A stretch of 64,000 bases of DNA from Heligmosomoides polygyrus polygyrus (lineage: Eukaryota; Nematoda; Chromadorea; Rhabditida; Heligmosomidae). Location: assembly GCA_947396885.1 (NCBI GenBank), contig OX377204.1, positions 48,657,139 to 48,721,138 of the forward strand, in the 5' to 3' direction. The notes under the pieces were generated by a model. That model searched no databases. It worked only from the letters and a program-made list of their open reading frames with translations, and was not told the origin of the DNA. The position numbers and the translations under genes are program-made. Within the stretch, counting starts at the first letter, position 1, and every line of letters starts with the position of its first letter. Shown here piece by piece: positions 37,240 to 48,994 of this stretch.

Positions 37240-37453
37240 CATGGGCTCTGTTCTGCCTAACAACTATCGGAAGTTGGAGTTCACTTGCACTAATGGTAGC
37301 GTATCACAGTGTTTAAAGGGAGCAGTCATGGTAGAACAATTCGAAAGCAAGCAGCTGCCAAAGTTGCCTGTAGAACCAGCTGTTGGGGAGGAATATCATT
37401 TGGCCAAATTAAATGGGCGCTGGAGTCGTCGTCTCGAGGAGGACAGACCATAG
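37240..37453 (+). CDS. Unrecognised 70-codon open frame
   Basis: It begins MGSVLPNNYRKLEFTCTNGS and ends in SRRLEEDRP. It lies in the ENPP intron just before an RTE copy. Composition is protein-like but no family is recognised and no splice partner is seen. It may be an element remnant. Confidence 0.2.
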
Positions 37454-37667
37454 AATGAAAGCTGCACGAAAACTCTTTGTCACCTCTCATCAAACTTCAT
37501 TTAAAACGCGAAAAGGCCCCAACGCAATGTCGGCACGATGTTTGGAATTGGGAAATTTCTCTACCGGCGGATTCGCCTATCAGTTCTGAGTCGAATACTG
37601 TTGGAATCAATCTTTTACCTATAATTTAGCCGATTTATCAATTTTAGAGCTAGCTCGCTTGACTGTG

Positions 37668-40600
37668 GCGATGTCCGTTCCTCCACGTGGTGCCACTGGA
37701 AACTGCCCGCTTTTGCAAGCCGAGCCGAACATGGATACTCGAGTGCAGGCGACAGGCCCTTGTAACAGGCCGGCCTATGGAGATCCCATGTCACATCACA
37801 TGGTTGATGGTGCTTCATGTATCGCGAGATAATGCTACGGCGTCCGCGGGAGCCGACGCGCACTCTCAAAACCCTGCGAGTGTGAGAAGTATGCGAGGGT
37901 CCCTGATGCGAGGACGGCATCGGGGGGCAACTGTGTTGGTCCAAAAGTCCCGCAACGTAGGAAAGACCCGCGTGGCAACGCTGAATGTGGGTACGTTGTC
38001 GGGCCGCTCCTTTGAGTTGGCACTGGAGCGAAGAAAGGTTGACTTCTGTGCGGTGCAGGAGACGAGGTGGTCCTGCAGCAAGTCAAGGGACATAGGCCGA
38101 GGCTTTAGGGCCATTTTGTGTGGCAGTCCCAGGACCACCAGCGGTGTTGGTATAATCGTCTCCGAACGCTTCCGAGACGCGATTGCAAGCGTGGAGCGTT
38201 TTAGCGACCGCTTGATGAAGGTCGTTGTCGCTGCTGAACGGCGAATGTATCACCTCTTCTCTGCGTATGCTCCGCAGACTGGTTGCTCCGAAAGAGACAA
38301 TGATGAGTTTTGGAGCCTGCTTGATGAGAAGACGGCAGAAGTTCCGTCACTGGACGTAATTACTGTTGCAGGTGATCTTAATGGTCACGTTGGAGCAACA
38401 AAAGACGGTTACTGCTGTCATGGTGGTTTCGGATACGTGTCACGTAACGTCGATGGTGAGCGCATACTTGAGTATGCAGAGTCGCACAATCTCACCATCG
38501 TGAACACGAAGTTTCGAAAACGTGCCTCCCACCTCATCTCGTTTTATAGCGGGAACACTAAAACGCAAATCGACTTTGTTCTTGTGAGGAATCAAGACCA
38601 AGCGCTAGTCACTGATGCGAAGAACGTGCCGTATGAGAGGGTCGCCACGCAACATCGACCGCTGATCTGCACTATGAAGATCGCTCCTCTGAGCACTAGG
38701 CAGTTCGAGCGTTGCGGACCACCAAGAATTAAGTGGTGGCGATTGAAGGAGAATGAAGCAGCTGTGACATCTCGCATTCGGTTGCCGACGGTCACGACCG
38801 TCGAAGAAACCTGGCGGGGTGCTACCGAAGCCATGCTAGATGCTGCACGCTCTTGGCACTACGAAACCGGGACGACGTAAGGTCGACAGGCAGTCATGGC
38901 TGTGGACAAATAAGGTTAAGGAAAAAGTCCGTGAGAAGAAGTTATATCATGCATTCCTCAGCGACAAGACAGCCGAGAAACGGCGCTTGTATCAGGAAGC
39001 GAAGAAATCGGCGAAGAGGGCAGTGGCCGTTGCAAGAGCCACTCATTATGATGATGTCAACGAGAGACTTGAGTCGCGCGGTGGTGAGCGGTTTCTTTAT
39101 CGACTCACCAAGTTCCGTCATCGCCAGACCGAGGATGTTGAAAAGTTCTTTGGCATCAACGATGAGAACGGCCATCTCCTAATGGACCGCAAAATGGCCT
39201 TGAATCGATGGCGAAACTACTTCGAGGAAATCTCGAAATAGTTTCGCCATCGATTCAAGGCCGTTTTGGCCCACTCTAGAAACTACTTAGAGGAAATCTC
39301 GAAGTAGTTTTTAGAGTGGGCCAAAATGGATTTCCTCGAAGTAGTTTCTAGAGTTTGCCCATCCAGCCATTCCCTCTGCTCCTCCCGTGTACGGTCCCGT
39401 TCAGAACATCACTGTTGAGGAGACAGAAGCGGCTTTAAGGAAGATGAAGCCAGGCAAGGCAACGGGCCCTGATGACCTGGCGGCCGATTTGTGGAAGTCC
39501 AAATCCTGGTACCCAGCTGAGTGGCTGACGATGTTCTTCAACCAGGTGGTTGCGGAGAAGAAAGTACCTGATAGTTGACAGATGAGCACGACGATTCCGA
39601 TTTGGAAGAAGAAGGGCAGTCCAGCAGATTGCAAGCCACCGTCCAATTCGTTTGCTTTTGCATCCTGGTACCCAGCTGTCGCATAGCATGAAGTCTTTGA
39701 GCGAATTGTTGATGGACGCATTCGTAACGTCGTCCAGCTTTCTACCAACCAGTGTGGCTTTGTACCTGGGTGTGGCACCATCGATGCCATACGCGCCGTT
39801 CGTCTACTTATAGAAAAGCACCGCGAGAAACAGAAGCGGTGCATCTAGTCTTCCTCGACTTGGAGAAGGCCTTCGATCGAAGTGATATGGTATGCCTTAA
39901 GACAGCATAATGTTCCCGAAGAGCTTATTGAGTGGGTGCGGCTACTCTGCTCTTGTCCGAGGAGTAGAGTCCAAGCGCCAGCAGGTACGTCGATGGAGTT
40001 TCCCATCTGTGCCGGAGTACATCAAGGTTCTGCGCTCTCCCCACTGCTCTTCATCGTCGTTATGGATGCCATATCACGTGATCTTCAGCGGCCAACCCCT
40101 TGGACGCTGCTTTATGCTGTCGATGTAATGCTCGCTTGCGAAGATAAGGTTGAGCTCCAGCGGCAGGTACAAGCTTGGTGCGATCGCTTGGAGAGATTTA
40201 GACTCAAAATTAATGTCAAGAAGACCAAGTATATGACGACTGACGAAAATGCGTCTACCTCCATTAAGGTAAATGGCATTGAGCTGCCACGTACTTCGGT
40301 ATTCAAGTACTTGGGATCAAGTATCTTGGATCAACAGTCACGTCCGATGGCGGTCTACTCGTTGAAGCCAATTCACGCGTGAGTGCAGCGTGGTCCAAGT
40401 GGCGCTCTCTGACGGGAGTGCTCTGCGACAAGAAGATACCAGAGCGGCTTAAATCGAAGATCTACAGAGCAGTCGTTCGACCTGTAGCTGTTTACGGAGC
40501 TGAGTGCTGGCCCGTTACCAAAGAAATTGAAAGGCGCTTCAGCGTAATGGAAAGGAAGATGCTGCGGTGGACGGCCGGAGTTACGCGTTTGGACCGTGTG

Positions 40601-40907
40601 CGCAACGACTCCAAAGATTTGGTGTCACCTCGATAGTTGAGAAATTGCGTGAAGCTCGTCTGATATGGTACGGCCATGTTCTTCGTGCAAGCGGTGACTC
40701 TGTCCGAAAGACTGGCCTTAACTTCGAGGTGCCCAGGAGGCGGCCGCGAGGGAGTCCAAAGCAGCGCTGGCTTGATTCGCTGCACCAGGACTTGAAGATT
40801 GCTAGGTTACACCCTGATCAGGCATTTGATCGGGAAAAGTGGCGCCAGTTCCAGGAAAGCGGACCCCGCAAGAAAGCGGGACAAACGCTGAAGAAGAAGA
40901 AGAAGAA
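37668..40907 (+). mobile_element. RTE-type retrotransposon, near full length, inactivated
   Basis: A 21-base direct repeat (GAGCTAGCTCGCTTGACTGT plus G) flanks it at 37647-37667 and 40908-40928, as expected for target-primed insertion. An endonuclease frame (37687-38880) shows RVATLNVGTLSGRS, AVQETRW, VAGDLNGHVG and TQHRPL. Then come a linker frame (38840-39241), an RT start (PGKATGPDDLAADLWKSKSW), NQCGFVPGCGTIDAIRAVRL, GVHQGSALSPLLFIVVMDAI and LLYAVDVMLACEDK. It ends in (GAA)n. Several shifts, a stop at 39576-39578 and an inner palindrome at 39230-39355 break it. The catalytic YADD is YAVD. Confidence 0.92.
39230..39355. repeat. Inner palindromic duplication in RTE frame
   Basis: AACTACTTCGAGGAAATCTC appears in direct and inverted copies three to four times, with TTTTGGCCCACTCTA and its complement between. 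It destroys the reading frame. Confidence 0.75.
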
Positions 40908-40979
40908 GAGCTAGCTCGCTTGACTGTGCAGTGTGGCCTGTGCCTCGACTACGGCGAGCATGGCTCTACAGGAGGGTTC

Positions 40980-43900
40980 TGACCTCAAGCAACGTCTTGA
41001 TGTCTAATGCCACCCAGGAACAATCTTCACACCTATGAAGCCGGGCCACCAAGCAGCCCGATCCCATATCGATTTCCTCCAAACATTAGCATGATTGGCT
41101 TTTATTTGTCAAAACTATCTCTCAGTGTTAGCAAGCCTTTGACGCCCTTGAATGAGTCGTGGCATTGCATCTTATTTGATTTTGATTTTATCATTAACTT
41201 GCATTTTCTAGAGCTGATCGTAATTTGTTCTTAAACCCTTGCATAAAAAATCAAATCGCGCATTTCGGTATGTTGCTGCTTGGAGAAATGTTCAGATCGA
41301 ACAGGAAGCCTCCATGGTCTTCGTCTTCTAAATTCAAATAACCGGAACTTCAGCCATAATCAGTATTTTCAATTAATGTAAAAACACTTAAATTTTGAGT
41401 ATAAAGGGGGTAAAAGGACAAAGTACGACGCTAATCAATCCATAGCGTGATGCGCCACAAATCCTACTCCTACTGGCCTGGAGGCAATTTGAATGCATAT
41501 TTGGCCTATACAGTGACTTGTGATAGCCAGCCGATGGACAAGTCATTTCTTTCTCCTTCTCAGAAGAGGGCATTTCACCGATTCCTCAGGGATGAAAGGG
41601 TTGGTTGGCCTGGGGTCAGAAATCCGATGCAGGAACCTGGATTGAGACAGCCTTTACCTCCTCCAATTGCTCTCCACGCTCCCTAATTTTTCATATAAAT
41701 TTTTACAAAGTTTGCGTATATCATTCAGAAAAGTCGTTAGTGGGAATTCTTTAATTGTGCACGGTTTGACAAATAGATTCCATTAAATGTCAAAAAACTC
41801 CCTTTTATACACGGTGAGATTACTCCTATAAACGGTTTTCAAGAAATCTAGTAAAATAATATAGTGAAAGAGGTATGTATTATTATAATAAGCAAACGCA
41901 TAAAATATAAATTTCAAATTCTACCCTACAGCTTTTTGTGAACGAATTTAATGACGTTTTATTTGGAGCTGCCGACCGGATGCGTATGAACTATGCATTG
42001 AGCAAGACACATTTTAAAAAAATCGCTGGTGCTTTGTACTTAGTTTCCAATCAGTACAGTGCCGCGCGTGTCTTCCGGTCAATTCCCGAAAAAGCCGCTT
42101 TAGAGCGTTATAAAGCGGCTTTTTTTATATAACTTTCCTTAAAGTCAAACACTTGTAAAAAGAAATATATATTTGAGCTCAGCAGGCCAAGCTCTATCTT
42201 TTGACATATAAACCAATAGAGTTGAACAATGCATATAAGCCGGACATAATCAATCGTGTGGGCACGAGAGCCTGTAGAGTGACCGTTTGGGGAGTTTTAT
42301 CGAAATCCCCAGTCGTTATACTTAGGAAATGCTCCTAGTCTGTCCAGCTTGTCTTTGGAGTGCGCCGTGAACAATGCATATAGAATCGAACCTATCAATC
42401 GAGTGGGCGCGAGAGCCTATAGAGTGACCGTTTCGGGAGTTTTATCGGAAATTCCCAGCCGCCCTATTCAGAAATTGCTCTTAAACGGTCCAGCTGGCCT
42501 TTGGAGTGCGCCGTAAACAATGCATATAGATTCGAACCTATCAATGTCACACACGGCTAACCTGCATTTTCGCGCCGCTATAATTTCGCTTGTTTAGAAG
42601 CTGTCACGCCGCACTTTCGTGGATCACTAAAGCTTTCTACTCTCTACAAAACGATTCGATCTTCACAGAGTTATTGCGCTCCGAACACACTCGCGCGAGC
42701 AATTTGCAAGTGATCGCGCCCACCCGATTGATAGGCTCGATTCTATATGCATTGTTCACGGCACACTCCAAAGACAAGCTGGACAGACTAGGAGCATTTC
42801 CTAAGTATAACGACTGGGGATTTCGATAAAACTCCCCAAACGGTCGCTCTACAGGCTCTCGTGCCCACTCGATTGATTATCTCCGGCTTATATGCATTGT
42901 TCAACTCTATTGGTTTATATGTCAAAAGATAGAGCTTGGCCTGTTGAGCTCAAATATATGTTTCTTTTTACAAGTGTTTGACTTTAAGGAAAGTTATATA
43001 AAAAAGCTGCCTTATAACGCTCCAAAGCGGCTTTTTCGGGAATTGACCGAAAGACACGCGCGGCGCTGTACTGATGGGATACTAAGTACAAAGCACCAGC
43101 GATTTTTTTTAAATGTGTCTTGCTCAATGCATAGTTCATACGCATCCGGTCGGCAGCTCCAAATAAAACGTCATTAAATTCGTTCACAAAAAGCTGTAGG
43201 GTTGAATTTGAAATTTATACTTTATGCGTTTGCTTATTATAATAATACATACCTCTTTCACTATATTATTTTACTAGATTTCTTGAAAACCGTTTATAGG
43301 AGTGATCTCACCGTGTATAAAAGGGAGTCCTCACCGTGTATAAAAGGGAGTTTTCTGACATTTAATGGCATCTATTTGTCAAGCCGTGCACAATTAAAGA
43401 ATTCCCACCAACGACTTTTCTGAATGATATACGCAAACTTTGTAAAAATTTATATGAAAAATTAGGGAGCGTGGAGAGCAATTGGAGGAGGTAACGGCTG
43501 TCGCATGCACTCAATCCAGGTTCCTGCATCGGATTTCTGACCCAGGCCAACCAACCCTTTCATCCCTGAGGAATCGGTGAAATGCCCTCTTCTGGGAAGG
43601 AGAAAGAAATGACTTGTCCATCGGCTGGCTATCACAAGTCACTGTATAGGCCAAATATGCATTCAAATTGCCTCCACGCCAGTAGGAGTAGGATTTGTGG
43701 CGCATCACGCTATGGATTGATTAGCGTCGTACTTTGTCCTTTTACCCCCTTTATACTCAAAATTTAAGTGTTTTTACATTAATTGAAAATACTGATTATG
43801 GCTAAAGTTCCGGTCATTTGAATTTAGAAGACGAAGACCATGGAGGCTTCCTGTTCGATCTGAACATTTCTCCAAGCAGCAACATACCGAAATGCGCGAT

Positions 43901-44172
43901 TTGATTTTTTATGCAAGGGTTTAAGAACAAATTACGATCAGCTCTAGAAAATGCAAGTTAATGATAAAATCAAAGTCAAATAAGGTGCAATGCCACGACT
44001 CATTCAAGGGCGTCAAATGCTTGCTAACATTGAGAGATAGTTTTGATAAATAAAAGCCAATCATGCTGTTTGGAGAAGGTCGATATGAGATCGGGCTGCG
44101 TGGTGGCCCTTCATAGGTGTGAAGATTGTTCCTGGGCGGCATTAGACATCAAGGCGTTGCGTGAGGTCACGA
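40980..44172. mobile_element. 3.2-kb foldback palindrome
   Basis: The left arm (40980 to about 42420) and right arm (about 42715 to 44172) are near-identical inverted copies, from TGACCTCAAGCAACGTCTTG to its complement. They share mirrored open frames at 41447/43708 and 41938/43187. The centre holds a unit of about 146 bases (AACAATGCATATA to GGAGTGCGCCGT) at 42226 and 42371, plus a partial third; the right arm has only one. No transposase is seen. It begins about 50 bases after the RTE copy and ends at the hAT target duplication. Confidence 0.88.
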
Positions 44173-44688
44173 CCAGGGACGAGCGGATAATAAAATTTCG
44201 AAACCCGGACAACTGATAACGGATAATTTTGCCCAAAAATGGCCAGATAACGGAAAACGAATAACGAACAAACTACAAAAATTAAAACTACTTTTAAACC
44301 ATTATTTCTCCAATGGTAGGTTGGTAATTGTAACACTGTCCATGTCACATGTCAAATAGGCCACTTTTAACATTCCTACTGGTGTTTTTCTTCCACGCAC
44401 GTGATAGTGCAGTCGGACGTGCTGCCTGTGGCACGCTCTCCGACTCAATGTTCTTGGTTCGGATTTCCCCTCCAGGTCAAGCAAGTCTTCCGTCCTTGCG
44501 GGCTCGATGTATTAGTACCAGGTTTAAGCAGGCTGGATAATGCACTGAATTGTCCATCGGCTGACCACCGCAAATCATTGTACTGACCAAATACGCATTC
44601 AATGTGCCTCCAACATATCACGTGAGAGTAGAATGCGTGTCGCATCTGGCAGTGCCGTCGTCTTATATCCTTCGTTCATGTTTTTCAG

Positions 44689-44739
44689 CTATCCACAGTG
44701 AAGTCACTATGGATAGCTCCCACGGGAATTTCTGGGCTA
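44689..44739 (+). CDS. Possible short ENPP exon inside a transposon-filled intron
   Basis: After a strong acceptor (TGTTTTTCAG) there are 51 bases that accept a phase-1 input and give a phase-1 output, exactly what is needed between the exons at 32462 and 46054. The peptide would be IHSEVTMDSSHGNFWA. Against it: the donor (TAGTGTGG) is weak, the piece lies inside a hAT-type element, the bases form an imperfect palindrome, and similarity to the family at this place is not clear. It is listed only because a short exon of this phase must exist if the gene is functional. Confidence 0.22.
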
Positions 44740-45122
44740 GTGTGGGGCAGTCGTTAAGAAGAGTCGATTTCCGTTTACTCTCCAATTAAATTTAGCGCCA
44801 ATTCTTGCCCAGACCGAATAAAACTCTATTGCTTTGGAAGGGTAAATTGTAAATTGCTGCTAGTGCCAAACATAGTTTCAAAGAGCGCTAAAAAATCGTG
44901 CAGATGCGGGGTATCTGGCACGTCCTTAAAACGAAGTAATTCGTATGGACGTTTGTCCTTTTCTCCACTGATCGACTGGCTTTTCCAGATCGTACATTAT
45001 GCTAGAAAGAAGTCTCCAGCTTCTCTCGTCATAGTACCTCGACATTGTAGAGAATATGTAGTTATCAATATTTTTGCTTGTGCCGCTCGAGGTTGTTACG
45101 GTGGATCTTTATTTGCCAGGCC

Positions 45123-45155
45123 TAACGTTTCGACGCTCCCGTCTTCTTCAGAGGC
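45123..45155 (-). ncRNA. Hammerhead ribozyme motif, minus-strand arm
   Basis: On the minus strand: GCCT, CTGAAGA, A, stem II GACG-GGAG-CGTC, GAAA, C, GTT, AGGC. It mirrors the plus-strand motif at 45249-45284 base for base. Confidence 0.68.
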
Positions 45156-45248
45156 GTTTGATCCACCTGTGGAGTGCCTTCAGCTCTCTGTTACGACCGG
45201 GCGAACTAACAGAGAGCTGCCAAAGCACTCCAGCAAGGTGGATCAAAC

Positions 45249-45284
45249 GCCTCTGAAGAAGACGGGAGCGTCGAAACGTTAGGC
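45249..45284 (+). ncRNA. Hammerhead ribozyme motif, plus-strand arm
   Basis: Read 5' to 3': GCCT (45249-45252), CTGAAGA (45253-45259), stem II GACG-GGAG-CGTC (45261-45272), GAAA (45273-45276), C, the triplet GTT (45278-45280) and AGGC (45281-45284). GCCT and AGGC form stem I, and stem III is reduced to about one pair. CTGANGA, GAAA and a NUH triplet are the invariant parts of the hammerhead. Minimal hammerheads of this type are known in Penelope-like elements. Confidence 0.72.
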
Positions 45285-46053
45285 CTGGCAAATAAAGGTC
45301 CACCGTAACAACCTCGAGTGGCAAAAATACTGACAACTATGCTAGAAAGAGTTTTGGTGAAAACCCCAGAAACATAAATGAGCAAGGCAGCGTTCAGCAT
45401 TTCAAAATGCGCTATCAGCAATTAGATAGTTTAATCAAATTATAGCATTGAGAACTCTGACAAGGCACCAACCTGGCATTGCAAGCGTATCTCGACTGCC
45501 TATGGAAAAACACGAGACGATTTTTTAAAAATTGTCCTTATATTCATCTAAGTAATCACAAGCTTGCCACATTTTGTTGTTCGTTATCCGGCGAGAAATC
45601 CCCGGATAACGAACAACAAAACAGATAGGCCAAAACCCACCGGAAACCGGATAACGGTCAGCGGATAACGGTTAATTCGCTCATCCCTGGTCATGACGCT
45701 CTTTTTCCAATCCTCTTGGTGGATATTGTACGGCAGTCAGAAAGAATCCTGCATCCCATGAATAAATTCACGGCTCTTGTCAATTCTAACGAACCCCGCC
45801 ATCCGTCGGAGGTCGTCGACCTGGTGCCAGTCTGGTCTGGGAAGGTTAAAGCACAGAAATGTACATCGCTTACCGCCCCTATTCCTTTGTGTATGCTACG
45901 CGCGAAGTTGAATTGCCTAGGCGATCTTCCTTAAGGGTAGAGTGAGAGAGTGAGAAATCGTTCCAAAAATCGGTTCATGTTTGCCTCGGTTATTGCTGCC
46001 CTGACAGGGAACATAAGACGCCATAGGGAGATGTTCTACTTTTCTTCTTTTAG

Positions 46054-46213
46054 ATGCCACAATTGACGAGCTGTCGGAACCTTTCGCTTGTGAGAAGGGT
46101 GATCGTTGGAAGGTTTACGATCGAGCAAGTATTCCTACAAGGAAGCACTATCAGAAGACTCCTAGGGTTGGCGACGTCATTGTGCAGGGAGAACCTGGGA
46201 CGACCTTCTATGC
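46054..46213 (+). CDS. ENPP exon: LSEPFAC to TTFYA
   Basis: The acceptor is CTTCTTTTAG and the donor GTGAGC. The frame that continues correctly into the next exon reads ATIDELSEPFACEKGDRWKV, then HYQKTPRVGDVIVQGEPGTT and FYA. The family has a conserved Leu-Ser-Cys, a Tyr/Trp-Lys-Val strand, His-Tyr and the strand before the last metal ligand here. The exon needs one base from an upstream exon and ends two bases into Ala. Confidence 0.88.
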
Positions 46214-46269
46214 GTGAGCGAACTGTTTCCAAACAGTTCTTGAGGTTGTCCACTGCCTTTGCCTTTCAG

Positions 46270-46424
46270 AGACCCTTCAAGAGACTGGCATCTTTCGGGC
46301 GACCACGGCTACGACTACATCAACCCCAGTATGCAGACCGTGTTCTTCGCCATGGGACCTTCAATCAAGAGGAGCTCTGTTCTGCCTGCTTTTCAAAATA
46401 TCGAATACCTTAACCTGTGGATGG
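46270..46424 (+). CDS. ENPP exon: last catalytic metal ligand GDHGYD
   Basis: The acceptor is TGCCTTTCAG after a 56-base intron; the donor is G|GTGAGT. It encodes DPSRDWHLSGDHGYDYINPS, then MQTVFFAMGPSIKR, then FQNIEYLNLWM. The His in GDHG corresponds to the final zinc-binding His, and the Met-Gln-x-x-Phe-x-Ala-x-Gly-Pro segment and the Asn-Ile-Glu-x-Tyr-Asn-Leu segment are strong family landmarks. This closes the catalytic domain. Confidence 0.94.
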
Positions 46425-46864
46425 GTGAGTTTCTGCGAGTGTCGATCTGTAAACCTAGCCAACCGATGGAAAAACGCGAATTGCATAGCCTCCATTGTGC
46501 TCGTTCCATCACCTGACTGAATTCTCCAGAATGACGCCTCAATCGAAGCACTAGATTCGTACCTGAAACTAGCTTTGTCACTAAGGCTATTCGTTGTGGG
46601 AAGGTAATTGTTGTTAGTAGAAGTGGGTACACCACTATTACGTTCTAACGATGACAGATAGGAGGAAACCTCTCGGCTGGACATGAATGTGATTTTTTAT
46701 TTTGAAAAAGTGGGGATGTTTCAATGTCTCTAAATCCTCAGTCTGGTCTGATCCAAGAAGAAGAACTCTTTCTCATCTAGCCGTCAAATAGGTTCGTGGC
46801 TTCATGAACCAATGCTCTCTGACGCAGCTATGGAAATTCCTAACAACGGAAGCTTCACAACTCA

Positions 46865-47995
46865 AGGTGAGCTTTTACGATGCTATTTTGAGAGCATATG
46901 AGGCCGTGAGAGCGGAGTTCAGAATTACGGTTATGTTAGTTTTTGCTGAACGCTTTTTTAAAGACCTGAAAAAGAGATGGGAAATGTGTGCGCAACAATC
47001 GCCAACCCTTATGACATCGAACGAGATGTACCTCGGCGGCGCAATGGGTAGGAGTGCCGCCTCATAGAGGCACACCGTCGGGATTCTGAGTTCGAGCCCG
47101 CGTACTACCACTCTTTTGCACATATTGGTTTGTCCTTATTACGCTTTCTCATGATCACAGGAATCAATTTAGACCATCATACCGACGATACGTCCTGAAA
47201 GTCTCATTTTCATTGTATTACCTCTAACGTGTACCGCCTCTTCTTTCTGACAGTTGATAGATGGCGTCTAGAGCCTGGACTCATCAAATCGCTACCACAG
47301 ATTTACCTAACCTGCTGCCTGCTAAGAACTTACCGGCCCTTGTGATTCACGAAGGACGCGGTGAAGGATGCCGCTCATGCGTCCGACTACACTTGGCAGC
47401 GCTCCCAACTCGTCGCCTCTGGGTCAGACATTAGCAGTAGAGCGTTACCGGTACTTCGGTGCATCCTTTACCCGACACTCTAGCCGGGTGACTATTACAA
47501 CGGGTTCCACCTGACACCTACGACTCCGCGCGTTAACGAATCGCGGTGCATGGCGGTTTTGCGGTAAGTGCCATAGCTAAGGCCGGTAAATCCTTGATGA
47601 GTCCGGGCCCAGAAGGAATCCTTTTTTGCCGTTCGCAACCGCAATTTCTCGGCAGACAGCGTTGGTTTGTTGTGAGCATTGATGGTCTAAAATTGTCTCC
47701 TGTGGTGATGAGAAAATGCAATAACAAGAAACTAATATGTGCAAGATTACTGGCAAAACGCGGAGTCCAACTCAAAACTCCGCCGGTGTACTCCAATGAG
47801 GCGACACTCTTACCGACTGCGTCACCGAGGCACATCTCGCATGGTGTCCTAGGGGTTTATGACTGTTGCGAATGCGTTTTTACACCTCTTTTTCCGGTGT
47901 CTAAAAACCGTTCAGCAAAAACTAACTGGAATTCTGGACTACGCTCACACAGCCCTATATCCTGTTACGATAGCATCGCAAAAGTTCACCATGTG
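46865..47995. mobile_element. Foldback element with tRNA-like arms
   Basis: The left arm (about 46865-47290) is an imperfect inverted copy of the right arm (about 47570-47995), sharing GTTAGTTTTTGCTGAACG, the CACATCTCGC region and AGTCCGGGCCCAG. Each arm has a tRNA-like stretch; the left one (47040-47110) has TTCGAGCCC as a B-box-like motif. No transposase frame is seen and the target duplication could not be defined. Confidence 0.65.
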
Positions 47996-48994
47996 TTGGG
48001 AGCCTTTCCTTTTCAAAGGTGCAAGACCATCCAAGATAAATAATTGCGTATGACAATTTGGCGGTCGAATAAACAAAAGCGCCTGAGGTCAAGGTCGGTG
48101 GCGAGAAAGGATGTCGAATGTTAGCCCGAGACATCGGTGGCGATACTCGTTTGGGGTGCTCAACACGAATACTATACCTCTTTTCATGACTCGGGCCAAT
48201 TATGGTATTCGCGTTAGCCAGGGATGAGGACGGCGTTGCTCAATCCCTTTTTGGGATGCGCTACGCATTATACTTTTACGCCAGCCGATGGCCTCCGCAA
48301 ATCATTGCCGAATACGCATCCAAATTGCAAGTTAAAGTCAGCACTTCATCCCCTCGAGACATTTCTGGTACCAATTCACCAGCCCCAGAGGGATGGAATC
48401 AGGGATGGGCGGAATTTCTGTTTTCTGTTTTCTGATTTTCTGGCCATTTCGGACAAATTGTTTCTGTTTTCTGTTTTCTGGGAAAATGGCCAAAAATTGG
48501 CCAGAAAACAGAAAATCGAGTTATGAACAAAATGTTATCACAGAAATCTAATGAAAGGAATCCAAAAAGTATTATAGAATAGTGAGCTTCATTCCAAAAT
48601 AGTATTTCTAGAGCCTCTTAAATGAAAAGCATGTGGCGTTTTTGGATGTGTAGTAATTGCGCCGCATACTCATGAACTGTCACTAAAAATTTTATATTAA
48701 AACTTTAAAACTAGTATTCTGAGGGGCATTAAATTATGTACTAACTAACCACTTGTCCTAGAGTTACTGTGGGTAGGGTTATTCTCCACCTCCGGTTTAA
48801 AAATTGATCACTGCTAGTCGGTCATCCCCAATATCGCTTTCTGCGGAGCCTTCGTCGAAGCTGCTTTTCTAACTATGAAGATTCCTCCTTGGTGTCACAA
48901 ATTAGTAAGAGAGAGAAAAGTTTTAGTTACCTTCGATTTTGCTGCTGCAATGATACAGTACTTAAAAATGAAATTTCTCATTTATCACTTATAT

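Larger units (their letters stand above)
45058..45343. repeat. Palindrome of two opposed Penelope termini
   Basis: Arms of about 120-130 bases mirror each other, from AGTTATCAATATTTTTGC at the left to the complement ending near 45343. Each arm contains CTCGAGTGGCA-type and GCAAATAAAGGTCC-type tail motifs also seen in the Penelope fragment at 6022-6560, and a hammerhead motif. The centre (45190-45215) holds CTCTCTGTTACGACCGGGCG and its mirror. Confidence 0.8.
44174..45689. mobile_element. hAT-type non-autonomous element
   Basis: The ends are CAGGGACGAGCGGATAA and the inverted TTCGCTCATCCCTG. Flanking 8-mers are GTCACGAC (44166-44173) and GTCATGAC (45690-45697), one mismatch. CAGGG-type ends and an 8-bp duplication are the hAT hallmark. 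GGATAAC motifs repeat just inside both ends. There is no transposase frame; the interior carries family A repeat sequence (44420-44680) and a Penelope-derived palindrome (45058-45343). Confidence 0.8.

Noticed and set aside
41447..43767. Mirrored open frames in the 3.2-kb region
   Set aside because: They are the two arms of the palindrome and show no protein family; explained by repeat structure.
45868..45925. A frame reading YRPYSFVYATREVE, similar to the Tyr-Ser-Phe segment expected in the missing ENPP exon
   Set aside because: Neither side offers a splice site of the needed phase (input needs two leading bases, output one trailing base), and a stop lies just upstream without a good acceptor.
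47262..47440. A 57-codon frame starting MASRAWTHQIATTDLPNLLP
   Set aside because: Part of it lies in the inverted arm of the foldback element and it has no recognisable motif.
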